DNA of 64,000 nucleotides from Pelagomonas calceolata (GCA_918797485.1 CAKKNE010000003.1:3596001-3660000); one strand, 5' to 3'; counted from the first letter of the stretch, positions 25,321 to 36,490 are shown. Numbers and translations are program-made. Notes: a model not told the origin generated them from the letters alone.

Positions 25321-26369
25321 GTTAGTTTTTTACGTGCCAGGTAGGCCGCGGCGAGGGCGAGCGCGGCGGCGGCAAAGATGGCGACGCACGTTGGCGCGTG
25401 TTCGTGGATGCTGAGCATTGCTCGCGCGTTTCGCAGATGGCGCTCAATCCCCGCTGTGGTCGGGTGCGCACCGCCGAACACGCGCCGCGCGATCCGGTCC
25501 GTGTCCTCGAGCAACGCCACGGCCTCGCGGAGATCGTCGAGCGTGGCGGCGGGGTCGTCGTAGAGCGTCCGCGCGTAAATCGACCTCATCCTGAGCGTGA
25601 ATTCATGATTCTCGCCGATAACGCGTCGCGCCACGGGCATCATTTTGCGCATGAAAGAATTGGCTTCTTCGAAGCGCTCTTGCTGATTAAGGGACGCCGC
25701 GCAGTTGAGGGCCGCTCGGAGGGTCCCTTGATGTTCCTCGCCATAGAGCTTCAAACGTCCTGAGTACACGTCGTGAAACATGTTTGAGGCCTCTCCAAGG
25801 CGTCCAAGTTCTCCATACGTGCACGCAAGATTGGTCTGCAAGCCGAGAATGTTGGCTTCTGATGCGCCAAGTCGCCGCAGCGTAGCCAACTCAGCCTCCA
25901 TCACGGACAACGCATCCTCGTAGTGCTCTGCCCTGGATAAACCGTTTCCGAGCTGCTCCATCCCCATGCGCCGAAGCTCGTCCACCTCCGGCCGACCCAA
26001 GTACGTCTTCCAGCACGCCCATCCGAGCGCGCACGCCACGTCGCCGTGGTACTTTTGCTCGCACAGGCTGCACGTGTGCCACCGATGCCACTGCGACACT
26101 TTATTATTCTCCTCGGCCTCGGCACACAAAATCTTCGCCTGCTCCGCGAGGCACGACACGTGCGCAAAGCCAGACGTTCCGCGGCACGCGCACATGCGCA
26201 CGAGGCCCTCCTTCGTTTTCCAGTGGAGGGCCTCCGTGCAAATGTAGCACGTCTGACCCTTGGTGTCGCCGGCGCATTTCTCGACGGCCTCCGCGACGGC
26301 CTCCGTGTATTTTGGGGCAGCCATGTCGGCGTCGAGCAGCGAGGGCGGGGCAGCCGCGGACGCAGCCAT
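25317..26369 (-). CDS. RING-CH + TPR protein with C-terminal tail anchor, array 2 copy D
   Basis: 350 residues from the ATG at 26369. It lacks the MYND finger of array 1 but keeps the RING-CH finger (CYIC, CACRG, HVSC, CSLC), the ALGWACWKTYLG segment and kinesin-light-chain-type TPRs. The C-terminus is a hydrophobic helix with a basic end (VAIFAAAALALAAAYLARKKLT), typical of a tail anchor, so it may act as a membrane-bound, MARCH-like ubiquitin ligase; that is inference. Its stop codon overlaps that of the GT4 gene by three bases. The CTAG motif is at 26464-26486. The frame is open further upstream, but the added residues look like leader. Confidence 0.83.
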   Translation of the reverse strand: MAASAAAPPSLLDADMAAPKYTEAVAEAVEKCAGDTKGQTCYICTEALHWKTKEGLVRMCACRGTSGFAHVSCLAEQAKILCAEAEENNKVSQWHRWHTCSLCEQKYHGDVACALGWACWKTYLGRPEVDELRRMGMEQLGNGLSRAEHYEDALSVMEAELATLRRLGASEANILGLQTNLACTYGELGRLGEASNMFHDVYSGRLKLYGEEHQGTLRAALNCAASLNQQERFEEANSFMRKMMPVARRVIGENHEFTLRMRSIYARTLYDDPAATLDDLREAVALLEDTDRIARRVFGGAHPTTAGIERHLRNARAMLSIHEHAPTCVAIFAAAALALAAAYLARKKLT

Positions 26370-26463
26370 GACTTTGCACTGCCTCGCGCGAGTCGGCAGA
26401 ATTTGGGGGGGAAGGCACTGAACCAGCCCTCCCTCCGCGGATCTGCTTCGGTGCTTGTGAATT

Positions 26464-26486
26464 GCTAGTGCCTTACAGCCGCTAGC
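26464..26486 (-). promoter_or_regulatory. CTAG-flanked upstream motif of copy D
   Basis: Same motif as for copies A-C, 95-117 bp upstream of copy D in the same relative orientation. Role inferred. Confidence 0.5.
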
Positions 26487-26569
26487 TGCTCTCGTCTCCC
26501 CGCCCTGTGCACCGTAACAATTAGCCGTTTTACTTGCTCGTGTTAACCATCTCTCACGCATTTGGTTAT

Positions 26570-26635
26570 CGCGGCGAGGCGGTGGGTGGACCCCATCAAT
26601 AACCCGAACTGGAACGCGCGGCCGGCGGGGCTCTA
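26570..26635 (+). pseudogene. Copied 3' end of the GT4 gene
   Basis: Encodes a near-copy of the last GT4 residues (RRWVDPINNPNWNARPAGL and stop) placed at the 3' side of copy E exactly as the true gene end sits beside copy D. It is a fragment without promoter or upstream exon and marks a tandem-duplication junction. Confidence 0.9.
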
Positions 26636-27712
26636 AGTGAGTTTTTTACGTAACACTAGCACGGCCGCGACGGCGAGCGCGGCGGCGGCGTAGATGATGG
26701 CGGCGCCGCGCGTTCGCGCTTCTTCGCGGACTTCTTCGCGGAGCGCGGCTCGCGCTTGTCGCAGGTTATCCTCCATCGCCGTTGTGAGCGGATGCGCGCC
26801 GCCGAGCACGCGTCGCGCGGTCCGTTCCAACTCCTCGAGCGTATTCACTGACTCGATGGTATCGTCGAGCGTGGCGCCTTCGTCTAGGTAGAGCGCCATC
26901 GCGTACATCCACCCCAGCGAGAGTGTAAGACGATGATCATCTCCGAAGACGCGCCGCGCCACGGGCACCGTTCTGCGCAGCAGCAACTTGGCTTCTTCGA
27001 AGCTCTGTAGATTATAAAGGGACGCCGCGTAGTTGTTGGCCGTTCGGACGGTATCTTCATGTTCTTCGCCGTAGAACTTCAAATGTCCGGAGTATGCATC
27101 CTGTCGCATCTGCAAGGCCTGTTCTAACCGTCCGAGCTTATCATACAAGTTCCCAAGATTGCCCTGCACAACGAGAATGCTTGCTTCTGACGCGCCAAGG
27201 CGCCGCTTCATAGCCAACTCGGCCTCTCGCACAGTCAACGCGTCCTCGTGGTGTTCTGCGGCGGACAAACCGTTCCCTAGCGACGTCATCGCCAAGCTCC
27301 GAGCCACGTTCCCCTCCGGCCGCCCCACGTACGTCTTCCAGCACGCCCAGCCGAGCGCGCACTGGACGACGCCTTGGTACCGTTGCTCGCACAGGCTGCA
27401 CGAGTACCACCGCTTCCACCTCGCATCCCTCACCTTCCAGTCCAAATTGTTCTCCTCGGCCTCCGCGACCAAAATCTTCGCCTGCTCCGCCAGACACGAC
27501 ACGTGCACGAAACCCGCCGTCCCGCGGCACGAGCACATACGCACGAGGCCTTCCTTCGTTTTCCAGTGGAGGGCCTCCGTGCAGATGTAGCACGTCTGGC
27601 CCTTGGTGTCGTCGGCGCATTTCTCGGCCGCGACCGCGACGGCCTCATTGGATTTTTGGGCAGCCAGGTCGGCGTCATGCAGCCAGCCCCTGTCAGCCGC
27701 GGGTGCGGCCAT
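26633..27712 (-). CDS. RING-CH + TPR protein with C-terminal tail anchor, array 2 copy E
   Basis: 359-residue close paralogue of copy D, with the same lack of MYND, RING-CH finger (CYIC, CSCRG, HVSC, CSLC), TPR core (GNGLSAAEHHEDALTVREAELAMKRRLGASEASIL) and tail anchor (AAIIYAAAALAVAAVLVLRKKLT). It starts MAAPAADRGWLHDADLAAQKS, closely like copy D's MAASAAAPPSLLDADMAAPKY. Shared flanks, including the copied GT4 tail, show it arose from copy D (or the reverse) by tandem duplication. Unlike its neighbours it has no clear full CTAG motif upstream, only degenerate CTAG words, so its expression may differ. Confidence 0.83.
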   Translation of the reverse strand: MAAPAADRGWLHDADLAAQKSNEAVAVAAEKCADDTKGQTCYICTEALHWKTKEGLVRMCSCRGTAGFVHVSCLAEQAKILVAEAEENNLDWKVRDARWKRWYSCSLCEQRYQGVVQCALGWACWKTYVGRPEGNVARSLAMTSLGNGLSAAEHHEDALTVREAELAMKRRLGASEASILVVQGNLGNLYDKLGRLEQALQMRQDAYSGHLKFYGEEHEDTVRTANNYAASLYNLQSFEEAKLLLRRTVPVARRVFGDDHRLTLSLGWMYAMALYLDEGATLDDTIESVNTLEELERTARRVLGGAHPLTTAMEDNLRQARAALREEVREEARTRGAAIIYAAAALAVAAVLVLRKKLT

Positions 27713-27860
27713 GACTGCTTGTCCTTAGCATAAGCTTTCCCCCATGTGCCTTGAGGCGACTGCTACTCTTGACACCTACTAGCCGCGCGGCCGGACGGGT
27801 GGGCCCGGGGGGAGCGGGACGGGTACGGGGAACCCTGCGACGTAACTAGCCTCAGCCTCA

Positions 27861-27875
27861 GCGGCCGGCGGGGCT
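27861..27875 (+). repeat. Third scrap of the GT4 gene end
   Basis: GCGGCCGGCGGGGCT matches the last codons of the GT4 gene just before its stop and again lies at the 3' side of an array 2 gene (copy F). It is short, so on its own it would be weak, but the position repeats the pattern of copies D and E. Confidence 0.6.
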
Positions 27876-27883
27876 TTAGTAAT

Positions 27884-29341
27884 TTATTGGATTATACATC
27901 GCTCGGTAGGCCGCGGCGGCGGCGAGCGCGGCGGCGGCGTCGAGGAGGTACTTGGCGTCCGAGGCGGCGGCGGCGGCGGGGCACACTCGCGTTCCGACGT
28001 CGCGGCCAGAAATAATTTTTGACGGGCCGTGTTAATTTTCTGCATGGCATCGGACGCGTCGGGCGCGCCGCACTTGTCTGGATGGAATAAAATGGCCAAC
28101 GCTTGGTATGCCTCCTTGACTTCATGCTTTGGCGCCCCGCGTTGGACGCCGAGGATCATATCTGGCTCCTTTTCTGCGTCGATGTCGCGTATTCGATCGA
28201 TCGCTCGCCTCTGCCAACTTTGCATCTCCAACCCCGTCATGCCCGCCGGGGGCCTGGCTTCGGCCCTGCGTTTCGCGGCTTCCTGGGCTTTGTTCGCCGC
28301 GGCCTCTTGGCGCCGCCGGCGCGCGGCGGCGGCCTCTTGGCGCTGGCGTTCTGCGGCGGCCTCTTGGCGCCGGCGCTCGGCGGCCTCTTGGCGCCGGCGC
28401 TCGGCTGCCTCTTCGCGCTGGCGCCTGGCGGCCTCGAGCCGGAGCGCCGCGAGCTCCTCTTCGTCGGCCGGCGTCCACGCCTCGGCTTGGCGCTGGCGCT
28501 CCGCGGCCTGGCGCTCCGCGGCTAAGCACCGCTCTAGGAACCGGCGCTCCGCGGCCGCCTGGCCCTCCACGCTCCACGGCGTAGGGAGGTACGACCTCGC
28601 CTCGGTCTGCGCCCGCCTGGCGTCCGGAGCGGCGGCGGCGCGCGGTCGCGCTTCTACCCTTCGCACGCCCTCGACGTGCTCGCGGCATACCGGACACTTC
28701 CGCTCCAGTCGGGGGTCTCGCGCACACGACCCACAAAAGACGACGTGTCCGCAAGGGATGCAGAAGTGGTCGCTCTGCGAAGCCATGCAGATGACGCACC
28801 GCGACGTCGTTTCGTCGTCTGGCGTCGGCTCCGAGGATCGGCCTGAACGGCGGAGCGCGGCTCGCGCTTTTCGCAATTCATCCTCAATCGCCGAGGTGAG
28901 CCGGTGCGCGCCACCGAGCACGCGCCGGGTGGTCCGCGTCGTCTCCTCGAGCGTCGCCACGGCCTCGCGGAGCTCAGCGAGCGTGGCACCGGCGTCTTTG
29001 TAGAGCGCCTCCGCGTAAACCCAACGCATCTTGAGCACGATGCCAAACCTTCCATTATAAGTACTCTCACTCTCTCCATTATAAACATCCTTCCCAAGAA
29101 CGCATCCCGCCACGGGCAGCGTCCTGCGTAACAATGCTTTGACTTCTTTGTAGCTCGGAGGTTGTAGCTCGCTAAGCGTCACCGCGAGGTCGTTGGCTGC
29201 TCGGAGGGTTTCCGGATGCTCCTGGCCGTAGAGCTTCAGAAACCCTTCGTATACGCCTCGCTGCAGGCGCAAGGCCCTTCCAAGCCGAGGGGGGTTAAGC
29301 TGTTTCAACCTTAATGCGTTATTCGCCTGGAAGGCGAGCAT
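27884..29341 (-). CDS. TPR + RING + coiled-coil + J-domain chimera, array 2 copy F
   Basis: 485-residue protein. Residues about 20-165 match the last TPRs of the array family (VYEGFLKLYGQEHPETLRAANDLA, MRWVYAEALYKDAGATL). Residues about 182-222 form a C3HC4 RING of the IAP/MEX type (CVICMASQSDHFCIPCGH..CGSCARDP..CPVC). A basic Arg/Glu/Gln coiled coil follows, then a J-like domain with HPDKC at about 425. Such a J domain would couple to Hsp70, and the RING suggests ubiquitin transfer; combining both is inference. The TPR part lacks the RING-CH finger of its paralogues. A degenerate MYND segment lies just upstream in another frame (about 29350-29470), so the present start is either a truncated gene or downstream of an unseen splice. 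Confidence 0.7.
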   Translation of the reverse strand: MLAFQANNALRLKQLNPPRLGRALRLQRGVYEGFLKLYGQEHPETLRAANDLAVTLSELQPPSYKEVKALLRRTLPVAGCVLGKDVYNGESESTYNGRFGIVLKMRWVYAEALYKDAGATLAELREAVATLEETTRTTRRVLGGAHRLTSAIEDELRKARAALRRSGRSSEPTPDDETTSRCVICMASQSDHFCIPCGHVVFCGSCARDPRLERKCPVCREHVEGVRRVEARPRAAAAPDARRAQTEARSYLPTPWSVEGQAAAERRFLERCLAAERQAAERQRQAEAWTPADEEELAALRLEAARRQREEAAERRRQEAAERRRQEAAAERQRQEAAAARRRRQEAAANKAQEAAKRRAEARPPAGMTGLEMQSWQRRAIDRIRDIDAEKEPDMILGVQRGAPKHEVKEAYQALAILFHPDKCGAPDASDAMQKINTARQKLFLAATSERECAPPPPPPRTPSTSSTPPPRSPPPRPTERCIIQ

Positions 29342-29480
29342 ATTTTGATACCTCGGCCTGTTGCTGGGCAGCCCGGTCGGCGCCGTGCAGTCGCTGGCAG
29401 GCGAGGCTGCAGTAGGGCTGGTTCCGGCAGCGGCCGCAGATCTTGAGGGCGTCGTGCCTGCAGGCGGCAGGTCTTAGACC
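29342..29480 (-). pseudogene. Degenerate MYND-finger segment upstream of copy F
   Basis: On the minus strand one frame reads ICGRCRNQPYCSLACQRLHG, the second half of a MYND finger, but the first CxxC pair is missing and the frame runs into a stop just inside copy F, which uses a different frame. It is either a decayed N-terminal domain or an exon joined by splicing that I could not define. Confidence 0.6.
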
Positions 29481-29555
29481 ATGCCTGGGCGGCAGGTCTT
29501 AGACCGCTGGGACCGCTGGGCAGCCTTGGCGTGTGGCGGATCCCAGGGTCGGATT

Positions 29556-29575
29556 GCTAGTGCCTTACCGCTAGG
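29556..29575 (-). promoter_or_regulatory. CTAG-flanked motif between copy F and the SET gene
   Basis: CCTAGCGGTAAGGCACTAGC on the minus strand, oriented toward copy F (about 215 bp upstream of its ATG) and 73 bp before the SET gene start on the other strand. Confidence 0.45.
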
Positions 29576-29647
29576 TGCTTGCTCGGCGCGGCCAAATTAG
29601 TCTCACATTTCGATTGCTTTCAAGACCCCGGCAGCCATTCGTGACAA

Positions 29648-30541
29648 ATGCGACGCCTGCTCCTCCTCGCAGCCACCACCCACGCCCTCGACGCGCTGCA
29701 CGCGTTGATCGACGCCCACCCGAGGGGCCTCCGCCGCGTACGAGTCGCCCAGACATTATTAGGAAGGGGCCTCGTCGCGACCTGTCCACTAGCCGCAGAT
29801 GAAGCATGCTTGCGGATACCTTATGATCTTTGTGCCATAGAATCCGACAATGAAGAGAGCCACTGGGCGTCGCGGATGGCGAGCCGTCTTGTGAGAAACG
29901 AGTTGCAAGCTGAGCACAAAGCGTCGCTGCCGGAACCACCAGACGTCCTGCCGCGATGGCCCGACGAAGCCATAGACGCGCTCGGGGACCCATCGCTCTC
30001 AAGTGAATGCGACGCGATCTTTTTTTGGAGGGACGCGCAGTGGGCCGCGCATCTTGAACGGCATCCTGGCGATGATGAGAGAGACCGGTACGTCGATGCC
30101 TTGGATCTGGTGTGCAGTCGGACAGTAAGGTGCGGAGACAAGTTGGTCCTGGCGCCGTTGTTAGACATGGCGAACCACGGTCCCGACGGCTGCTCATATA
30201 AATGTGAAGGAGACAGTGTGGCGCTGTACACGTCCAGAGCCTTGGCGGAAGGCGACGAGGTTTGTTTGAACTACGGCAGTCGCCCGAACGGTGAGTGGTT
30301 GCTGCATTATGGCTTCCTGCCCCCTTCCAATAAAAATGATGTGCAGTCGTTGGGAGGGCCCTACGCCGTGGGCTGGGGCGACCTGCCCCTGCTCGAAAAC
30401 GACGGACGCGTCGCGGAGGTGCGGGAGGCGCTGGACGCGGTCCTGGGCGACGTGGGCATGCTCGACGATCCGCGGCGGGATCTTATTAATGAGTACCGCA
30501 CACAACGGCGGCGGCTCTTGCAGGCGGCGTGCGGGGACTAG
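29648..30541 (+). CDS. SET-domain protein methyltransferase (LSMT/SETD3 type)
   Basis: 297 residues. The SET-domain marks of the Rubisco-LSMT/SETD3 class are present: an N-terminal GRGLVATCPLAADEACLRIPYDL (SET-N), then LVLAPLLDMANH (the NH of the AdoMet site), ALAEGDEVCLNYGSRPNGEWLLHYGF. It lacks most of the C-terminal Rubisco-LSMT substrate-binding domain, so it is shorter than typical members (about 450-500). It begins MRRLLLLAATTHALDALHAL, which may be a signal or plastid-type bipartite leader. It would methylate lysine or histidine side chains of an unknown protein. A CTAG motif lies 73 bp upstream. Confidence 0.75.
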   Translation: MRRLLLLAATTHALDALHALIDAHPRGLRRVRVAQTLLGRGLVATCPLAADEACLRIPYDLCAIESDNEESHWASRMASRLVRNELQAEHKASLPEPPDVLPRWPDEAIDALGDPSLSSECDAIFFWRDAQWAAHLERHPGDDERDRYVDALDLVCSRTVRCGDKLVLAPLLDMANHGPDGCSYKCEGDSVALYTSRALAEGDEVCLNYGSRPNGEWLLHYGFLPPSNKNDVQSLGGPYAVGWGDLPLLENDGRVAEVREALDAVLGDVGMLDDPRRDLINEYRTQRRRLLQAACGD

Positions 30542-30565
30542 TGTGTGCTAATTTTGTCTTACTTG

Positions 30566-31529
30566 TCATGACGGAGCCAGTTCATAGAAGTGCGGCGTCT
30601 GGCTTTCCATCACTTGAATCTGGGCCGGCCGCGCCGACGGTTGAGTAGAAGCGAAGTTGAGGCAGACCAGCACTCTTTCACCGTTCACTTTTGCCAAGTC
30701 ACCGGCAGAAAACGGCGCGGTTCTATGAGGCGCCCTCCCATCCACAACTATAGCGTCGCCCAGCTCATAGTCGTAGACCTTCACCTCGTCGATACAATCC
30801 CAGGTCCGATATTCTAACCGATACGCGTCCGGCGCCGGCCGAGTGTCTCTGAGAGGTAAGAGTACAGAAAAGGCCTCGTGGTCCTGGCACGGGCCCCAGT
30901 CCTCGTGCCACCGCGCGATGTCGTCGGTGATGCCCGCTTTCGCACCGACGATGGAGATGAAGCTCGCCGCCGAGAGTTGTACACTATTTTCCGCTTCCCA
31001 TCCGCCGCTGTAGACGGACGCCTCCATGGCCGGCAGAAAATGTTGTGCGAGGGGCCGGAAGAGGTCCAACGTCTCGCTATCAGCAGCATAGAGCCAGCGC
31101 ATGGCCCTGGTCGTGCCTGCGCGAATCGCGGTCCCGACGCGGTCCACGACCTCCTCTCCTGGAGACGACGCGCGTCGATGGCGTGAAGGCGCCGCAGCAC
31201 CGCGGGACGCCGAGATACTGACCAGCAGCGTAGCAGTGAAACCCGCCATCACTCACGCGGAGCTCCGTGCTGGCTGCAGGTGGTGCCAATTCCGGAACTA
31301 AAGCGTCGCGGTAGTTGCTTTTGAGGTCGTCGAAGGCCCGGGCGATCGGCGCCAGCGTCGCATGCGCGTCATTTGTACTGTGCGCCCACCTATGGGCGCA
31401 GACGCCCTTGACGGCCAGCGAGCTCAGGCCGCGCATGTCGTCGTTTGTTCGAGGTTTGGCGCCGAAGAGGGCGCCGAGCTTGAGGCCGGCGGCGAGGCGG
31501 AGCAGCAGCAGCGTGCAGGCGGCCCGCAT
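30566..31529 (-). CDS. Secreted or organellar 2OG-Fe(II)-oxygenase-like protein, two exons
   Basis: Exons 31529-31223 and 31116-30566, phase 1, 285 residues. The N-terminus (MRAACTLLLLRLAAGLKLGALF) is a signal-peptide-like leader. The C-terminal half has a cupin-like pattern: IARWHEDWGPCQDHEAFSVLLPL, a long strand stretch with YELGDAIVVDGRAPHRTAPFSAGD and RVLVCLNF. HEDW and APHRT could supply the His-x-Asp/Glu...His metal triad of phytanoyl- or prolyl-hydroxylase-like enzymes. The exact subfamily is not recognised and enzymatic activity is inference. It is convergent with the SET gene with a 24-bp gap. Confidence 0.55.
31117..31222 (-). mobile_element. Introner-like intron in oxygenase-like gene (106 nt)
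   Basis: Starts GTCAGTATCTCGGCGTCCCG and ends TTCGCGCAG; phase 1. Contains GCCTTCACGCCATCGACGCG and CGTCGTCTCCAGGAGAGGAG, matching EF-hand introns 1 and 4. A more canonical GTGAGT donor upstream fails the phase test. Confidence 0.7.
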
Positions 31530-31875
31530 GGTGGCTTGCTGCTCTCTGGGTTATGATGACAGGGGCCAAATGCTGCTGATTTTTGCTCAGATGGTCCGCA
31601 GCACTGGACAGAAATGAACGCACCAGCTTTTGGACTTGTTTCGTGCCGCCAGTGTCAGTTATAGGGCCGGCTGTAAGCTCACGACCGTCGTATCATCTCA
31701 CGCCAAGTCTAGTACGCGTATCTCTAGTGGTAATCGACGCACATGTGCGACACAAGCAAAACGTGCCGCAATCGAGGCTTAAGAACACCTCATGTACCAC
31801 CCTTGACGCCTTCGACGCGACCGACCACCGACCACCCCGCACATAACATGAACTAGTCGTAAGAAACTTAGGCCC
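31530..31875. other. Intergenic region upstream of oxygenase-like gene, no gene seen
   Basis: 346 bp between two minus-strand genes. Holds the dispersed word ACGCCTTCGACGCGA at 31806-31820. Otherwise nothing recognised. Confidence 0.4.
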
Positions 31876-33576
31876 CTAGAACACCAGCTCCCGGCACTGC
31901 TCCGCAATCGCCACGTTGTAGGTCGGCTTCAATAAGTTGCCAAACGGCATCTCGTAGTCGTAATTGCCCGGACCGGGCTCGTCCGGGACGTCTGGATGCT
32001 GGTAGAGCGGCCCGCCCGGCCCGAACCGCTCCGCCGAGACGACCATGACCCGCTTGCGGTTCGGCTCGATGTGGTAGTCGTGGGCCAAGTTAAATGATCC
32101 TGGTCCAGGAACGCCATTGTCGCGATCTTTCCTGCGACCGCCGCCATGGAGCTTGGCCGTACCAGAAGCGTTCCAGTCGATGCCCTTCACATTATAAGCT
32201 GTGGGTGCGGGTCCATCCCTCCCATAGTCGAGCCCGCGAGGCGCACCGGAAGCAAACGCGGCCGTACATTGGCGGCACTGCTTCGGTAACGGGCCCTTCA
32301 TCTGTCGAGGTTGGCCCCGGAACCACAGACCGAGCGAGGGGCCCCGCTTGCGATGCCCAGGAATCTCGACCACTGAACGGCCGTGCACGTCGGGCACGTC
32401 TCGTTTTCGCTCTTTGGCCACTTGAAATCTAGTTTGGGACGTGCCAAACGCACCGGTCCTGGACGACACGCGTCGCCGCATCTCGTCGATCACACCGTTC
32501 GCCGGCTCGTAAGCTCCAGGGCCGGCCCCGTGGCTCCCTCGCGTCCAGTCCGTGCGACCTCCGCAGCCAAAGCCCGTTCTCGCGGGTCCTAAATGACGAG
32601 AACGTCTCCGCGTCCGTTGTTCAAATGCATTTGATTGTCCTACGTACTGGCCCGGTCCTGGTGATGTGTATCTCCCACCGGAGAACGAGTTGTCGAAGCG
32701 CGAACCGCCGTGCGAGAAGTAGGTGCCCTTCCGGCCCGGCGCCTGGGAGGCATCCGACGCGGCGATCTCATAGCTTCCTGGGCCTGGAGAGGGCTTCTTC
32801 AGGCCCGCGCCGAGGTCGCCATCGATAGAATTACGACCGACGCCGCTCGCAAAGGCCGCGGATTTCCGCGGTTTGCCGTCGCGCGTCCCGGGAGAATTTG
32901 GTCTTTGGACGTATTCCGTCGGCTTCGGGTGTTCGTAGGGGTTGAACGGTGGGACGATCTCGACCGGCCGCTCGAACGTCGAGTGGCCGCTCGTACGGGC
33001 TAAATCAGCTTTGGGCACATGCGCACCTTTCACATGTCTCGGTCTATAGTCACTGGGACCGGGCATGGACATCTTGGTCCCGTCGTAGCCCTCGTCGACG
33101 CGCATCTGCTGGACGAGCTCCCCATCAGGCCCTTCCTCGTACCCAAAACTCTGGTGGTGCCCTGGTATGGACGGTGCGGTCGGCACCCTTTCCCAGGAGA
33201 CCGCTGGAGGCGGCGGCGGCGCCTGGGGCCTCCGCTTGAAGTCGACGTCCATCCTGAGATAAGCGCCCGGTCCCGGCGTGTCTTCTATGCGTCTTTTGTC
33301 CTGGCGGCCCGCGGTCTTGGACCGCATCGGTCCCGAAGCCGCTTGTATAGGTACATTGGAGCACATGCGGTCGTCCTTGACCACGTATTCTGCCGGCGAG
33401 GGGCCGTCGAGCAACGCGGAATTCCCAGAAAAGACGCGCTGGGCGTGGCCGAAGCCCGCAGTGGTCGGCTTGGCATTGCCAAAACCACCATATTCTCCCG
33501 GGTTGTAGCTTCCGGGGCCGAGCACCTCGTTGCCCGTCTGGTCGGGGAAGCGGGTCACGGTGTCGACCGAAAACAT
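31876..33576 (-). CDS. PG-rich repeat (STPGR/SHIPPO-type) protein
   Basis: 566 residues from ATG 33576, the first Met that leads straight into the repeats. It consists of repeated PGPGxY motifs spaced by 40-70 residues: LGPGSYNPG, TPGPGAYL, MPGPSDYRP, SPGPGSYEI, SPGPGQYVG, GAGPGAYEP, GPAPTAYNV, VPGPGSFNL and EPGPGNYDY. Proteins with these sperm-tail PG-rich repeats associate with axonemal or cortical microtubules (several are microtubule inner proteins), so a flagellar role is likely by family, not shown here. The C-terminal YNVAIAEQCRELVF may be a specific end motif. The gene is divergent from RUVBL2. Confidence 0.85.
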   Translation of the reverse strand: MFSVDTVTRFPDQTGNEVLGPGSYNPGEYGGFGNAKPTTAGFGHAQRVFSGNSALLDGPSPAEYVVKDDRMCSNVPIQAASGPMRSKTAGRQDKRRIEDTPGPGAYLRMDVDFKRRPQAPPPPPAVSWERVPTAPSIPGHHQSFGYEEGPDGELVQQMRVDEGYDGTKMSMPGPSDYRPRHVKGAHVPKADLARTSGHSTFERPVEIVPPFNPYEHPKPTEYVQRPNSPGTRDGKPRKSAAFASGVGRNSIDGDLGAGLKKPSPGPGSYEIAASDASQAPGRKGTYFSHGGSRFDNSFSGGRYTSPGPGQYVGQSNAFEQRTRRRSRHLGPARTGFGCGGRTDWTRGSHGAGPGAYEPANGVIDEMRRRVSSRTGAFGTSQTRFQVAKERKRDVPDVHGRSVVEIPGHRKRGPSLGLWFRGQPRQMKGPLPKQCRQCTAAFASGAPRGLDYGRDGPAPTAYNVKGIDWNASGTAKLHGGGRRKDRDNGVPGPGSFNLAHDYHIEPNRKRVMVVSAERFGPGGPLYQHPDVPDEPGPGNYDYEMPFGNLLKPTYNVAIAEQCRELVF

Positions 33577-35520
<1,944 letters not shown>

Positions 35521-35725
35521 TTTTTGTTACGCGCGCCCTGCGTAACCTCACGTATCTTTCTTTCTTGTGTCGTGCGCGGCGATGGCGTCGAGGTGGATTT
35601 GGGGGCTCGTAGGAGTCGTGGGCGGCGACGGCGCGCCGCCGCGGCGCGGGAATTAAGCTCTGAACTTCACTGTTCGGGGGTCAGCCGGAGAGGTCTGCTT
35701 TCAAAAGCCATCCGCCTGGGCCTGT

Positions 35726-35777
35726 ATACATGTATACTACATATATGAATATATATATACATATATATATATATACA
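35726..35777. repeat. (TA)n-rich microsatellite
   Basis: Run of TATACA/ATATAT units, strikingly AT-rich against the surrounding DNA. Confidence 0.9.
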
Positions 35778-35929
35778 CGGATTCCTACTAGTGTGTTGAT
35801 ACGCTAGATCACCAGGTCTTGCGGCTCGCCAAAATACACCAGCGATTGACGACGCCTTCTACGGTCCGATTGGTGAATTATATCACCTCCAGCCTAGTTT
35901 TCATACAAGTTCGACGGAACCGGAGCCGA

Positions 35930-36490
35930 CGGCCCGCGCTCGGAGGGCGGGAAAAGAATTCTACTAGACAACTCCCGAGTTTATGTTCGTTTCCTTCCGT
36001 TTGTTGGTGGTAGATTCCATCTATGCCGAATCAGTGCCCACTGAGCTATTTGAGGTGATCCGTATGAGCCGCGCGATTCGTCGACTTTGGTACCGCGCGT
36101 TTACATATAAACGGGTAAATAAGTAAAACCCGCGAGTATCAGCGACTCCACCATCCAGATGGACCATAAAGCCGTTGTTCTATTCACAATCGACCGACTT
36201 GCCCGTTCTCCGCGGACGACGGTGCGTAGACGGAGGGCGGGAAAGGGCCCAGACCGGTGGTTTATAAAATAAATTTGCTTTTCAGGCGCTTTAGTAGTGG
36301 GACGGGCCAGATAACCGGGATGAGCGCCTACTACATTGCTCGAGACCCCACGATGCTCCGCGCGGCTCGGCCAACTCCCGAGCCCACGATCTCACTAATT
36401 TCGAACACAAGACTGAATCTGCGACTATCAGCCCGTGTACCATCACCATGGACCGTGATGCGATCATTTATTTCATGACCGACCGACTTG
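35930..36490 (+). repeat. Two diverged direct repeat units, about 292 bp apart
   Basis: CGGAGGGCGGGAAA occurs at about 35939 and 36231, and CGACCGACTTGC at about 36186 and 36478, the same spacing. Between them GCGAGTATCAGC..ATGGACC matches GCGACTATCAGC..ATGGACC imperfectly. It looks like an old tandem duplication of non-coding DNA. Confidence 0.6.

Noticed and set aside
31240-31256. Canonical GTGAGT donor in the oxygenase-like gene
   Set aside because: Phase 0 does not fit the phase 1 acceptor; the downstream GTCAGT does and matches other introners.
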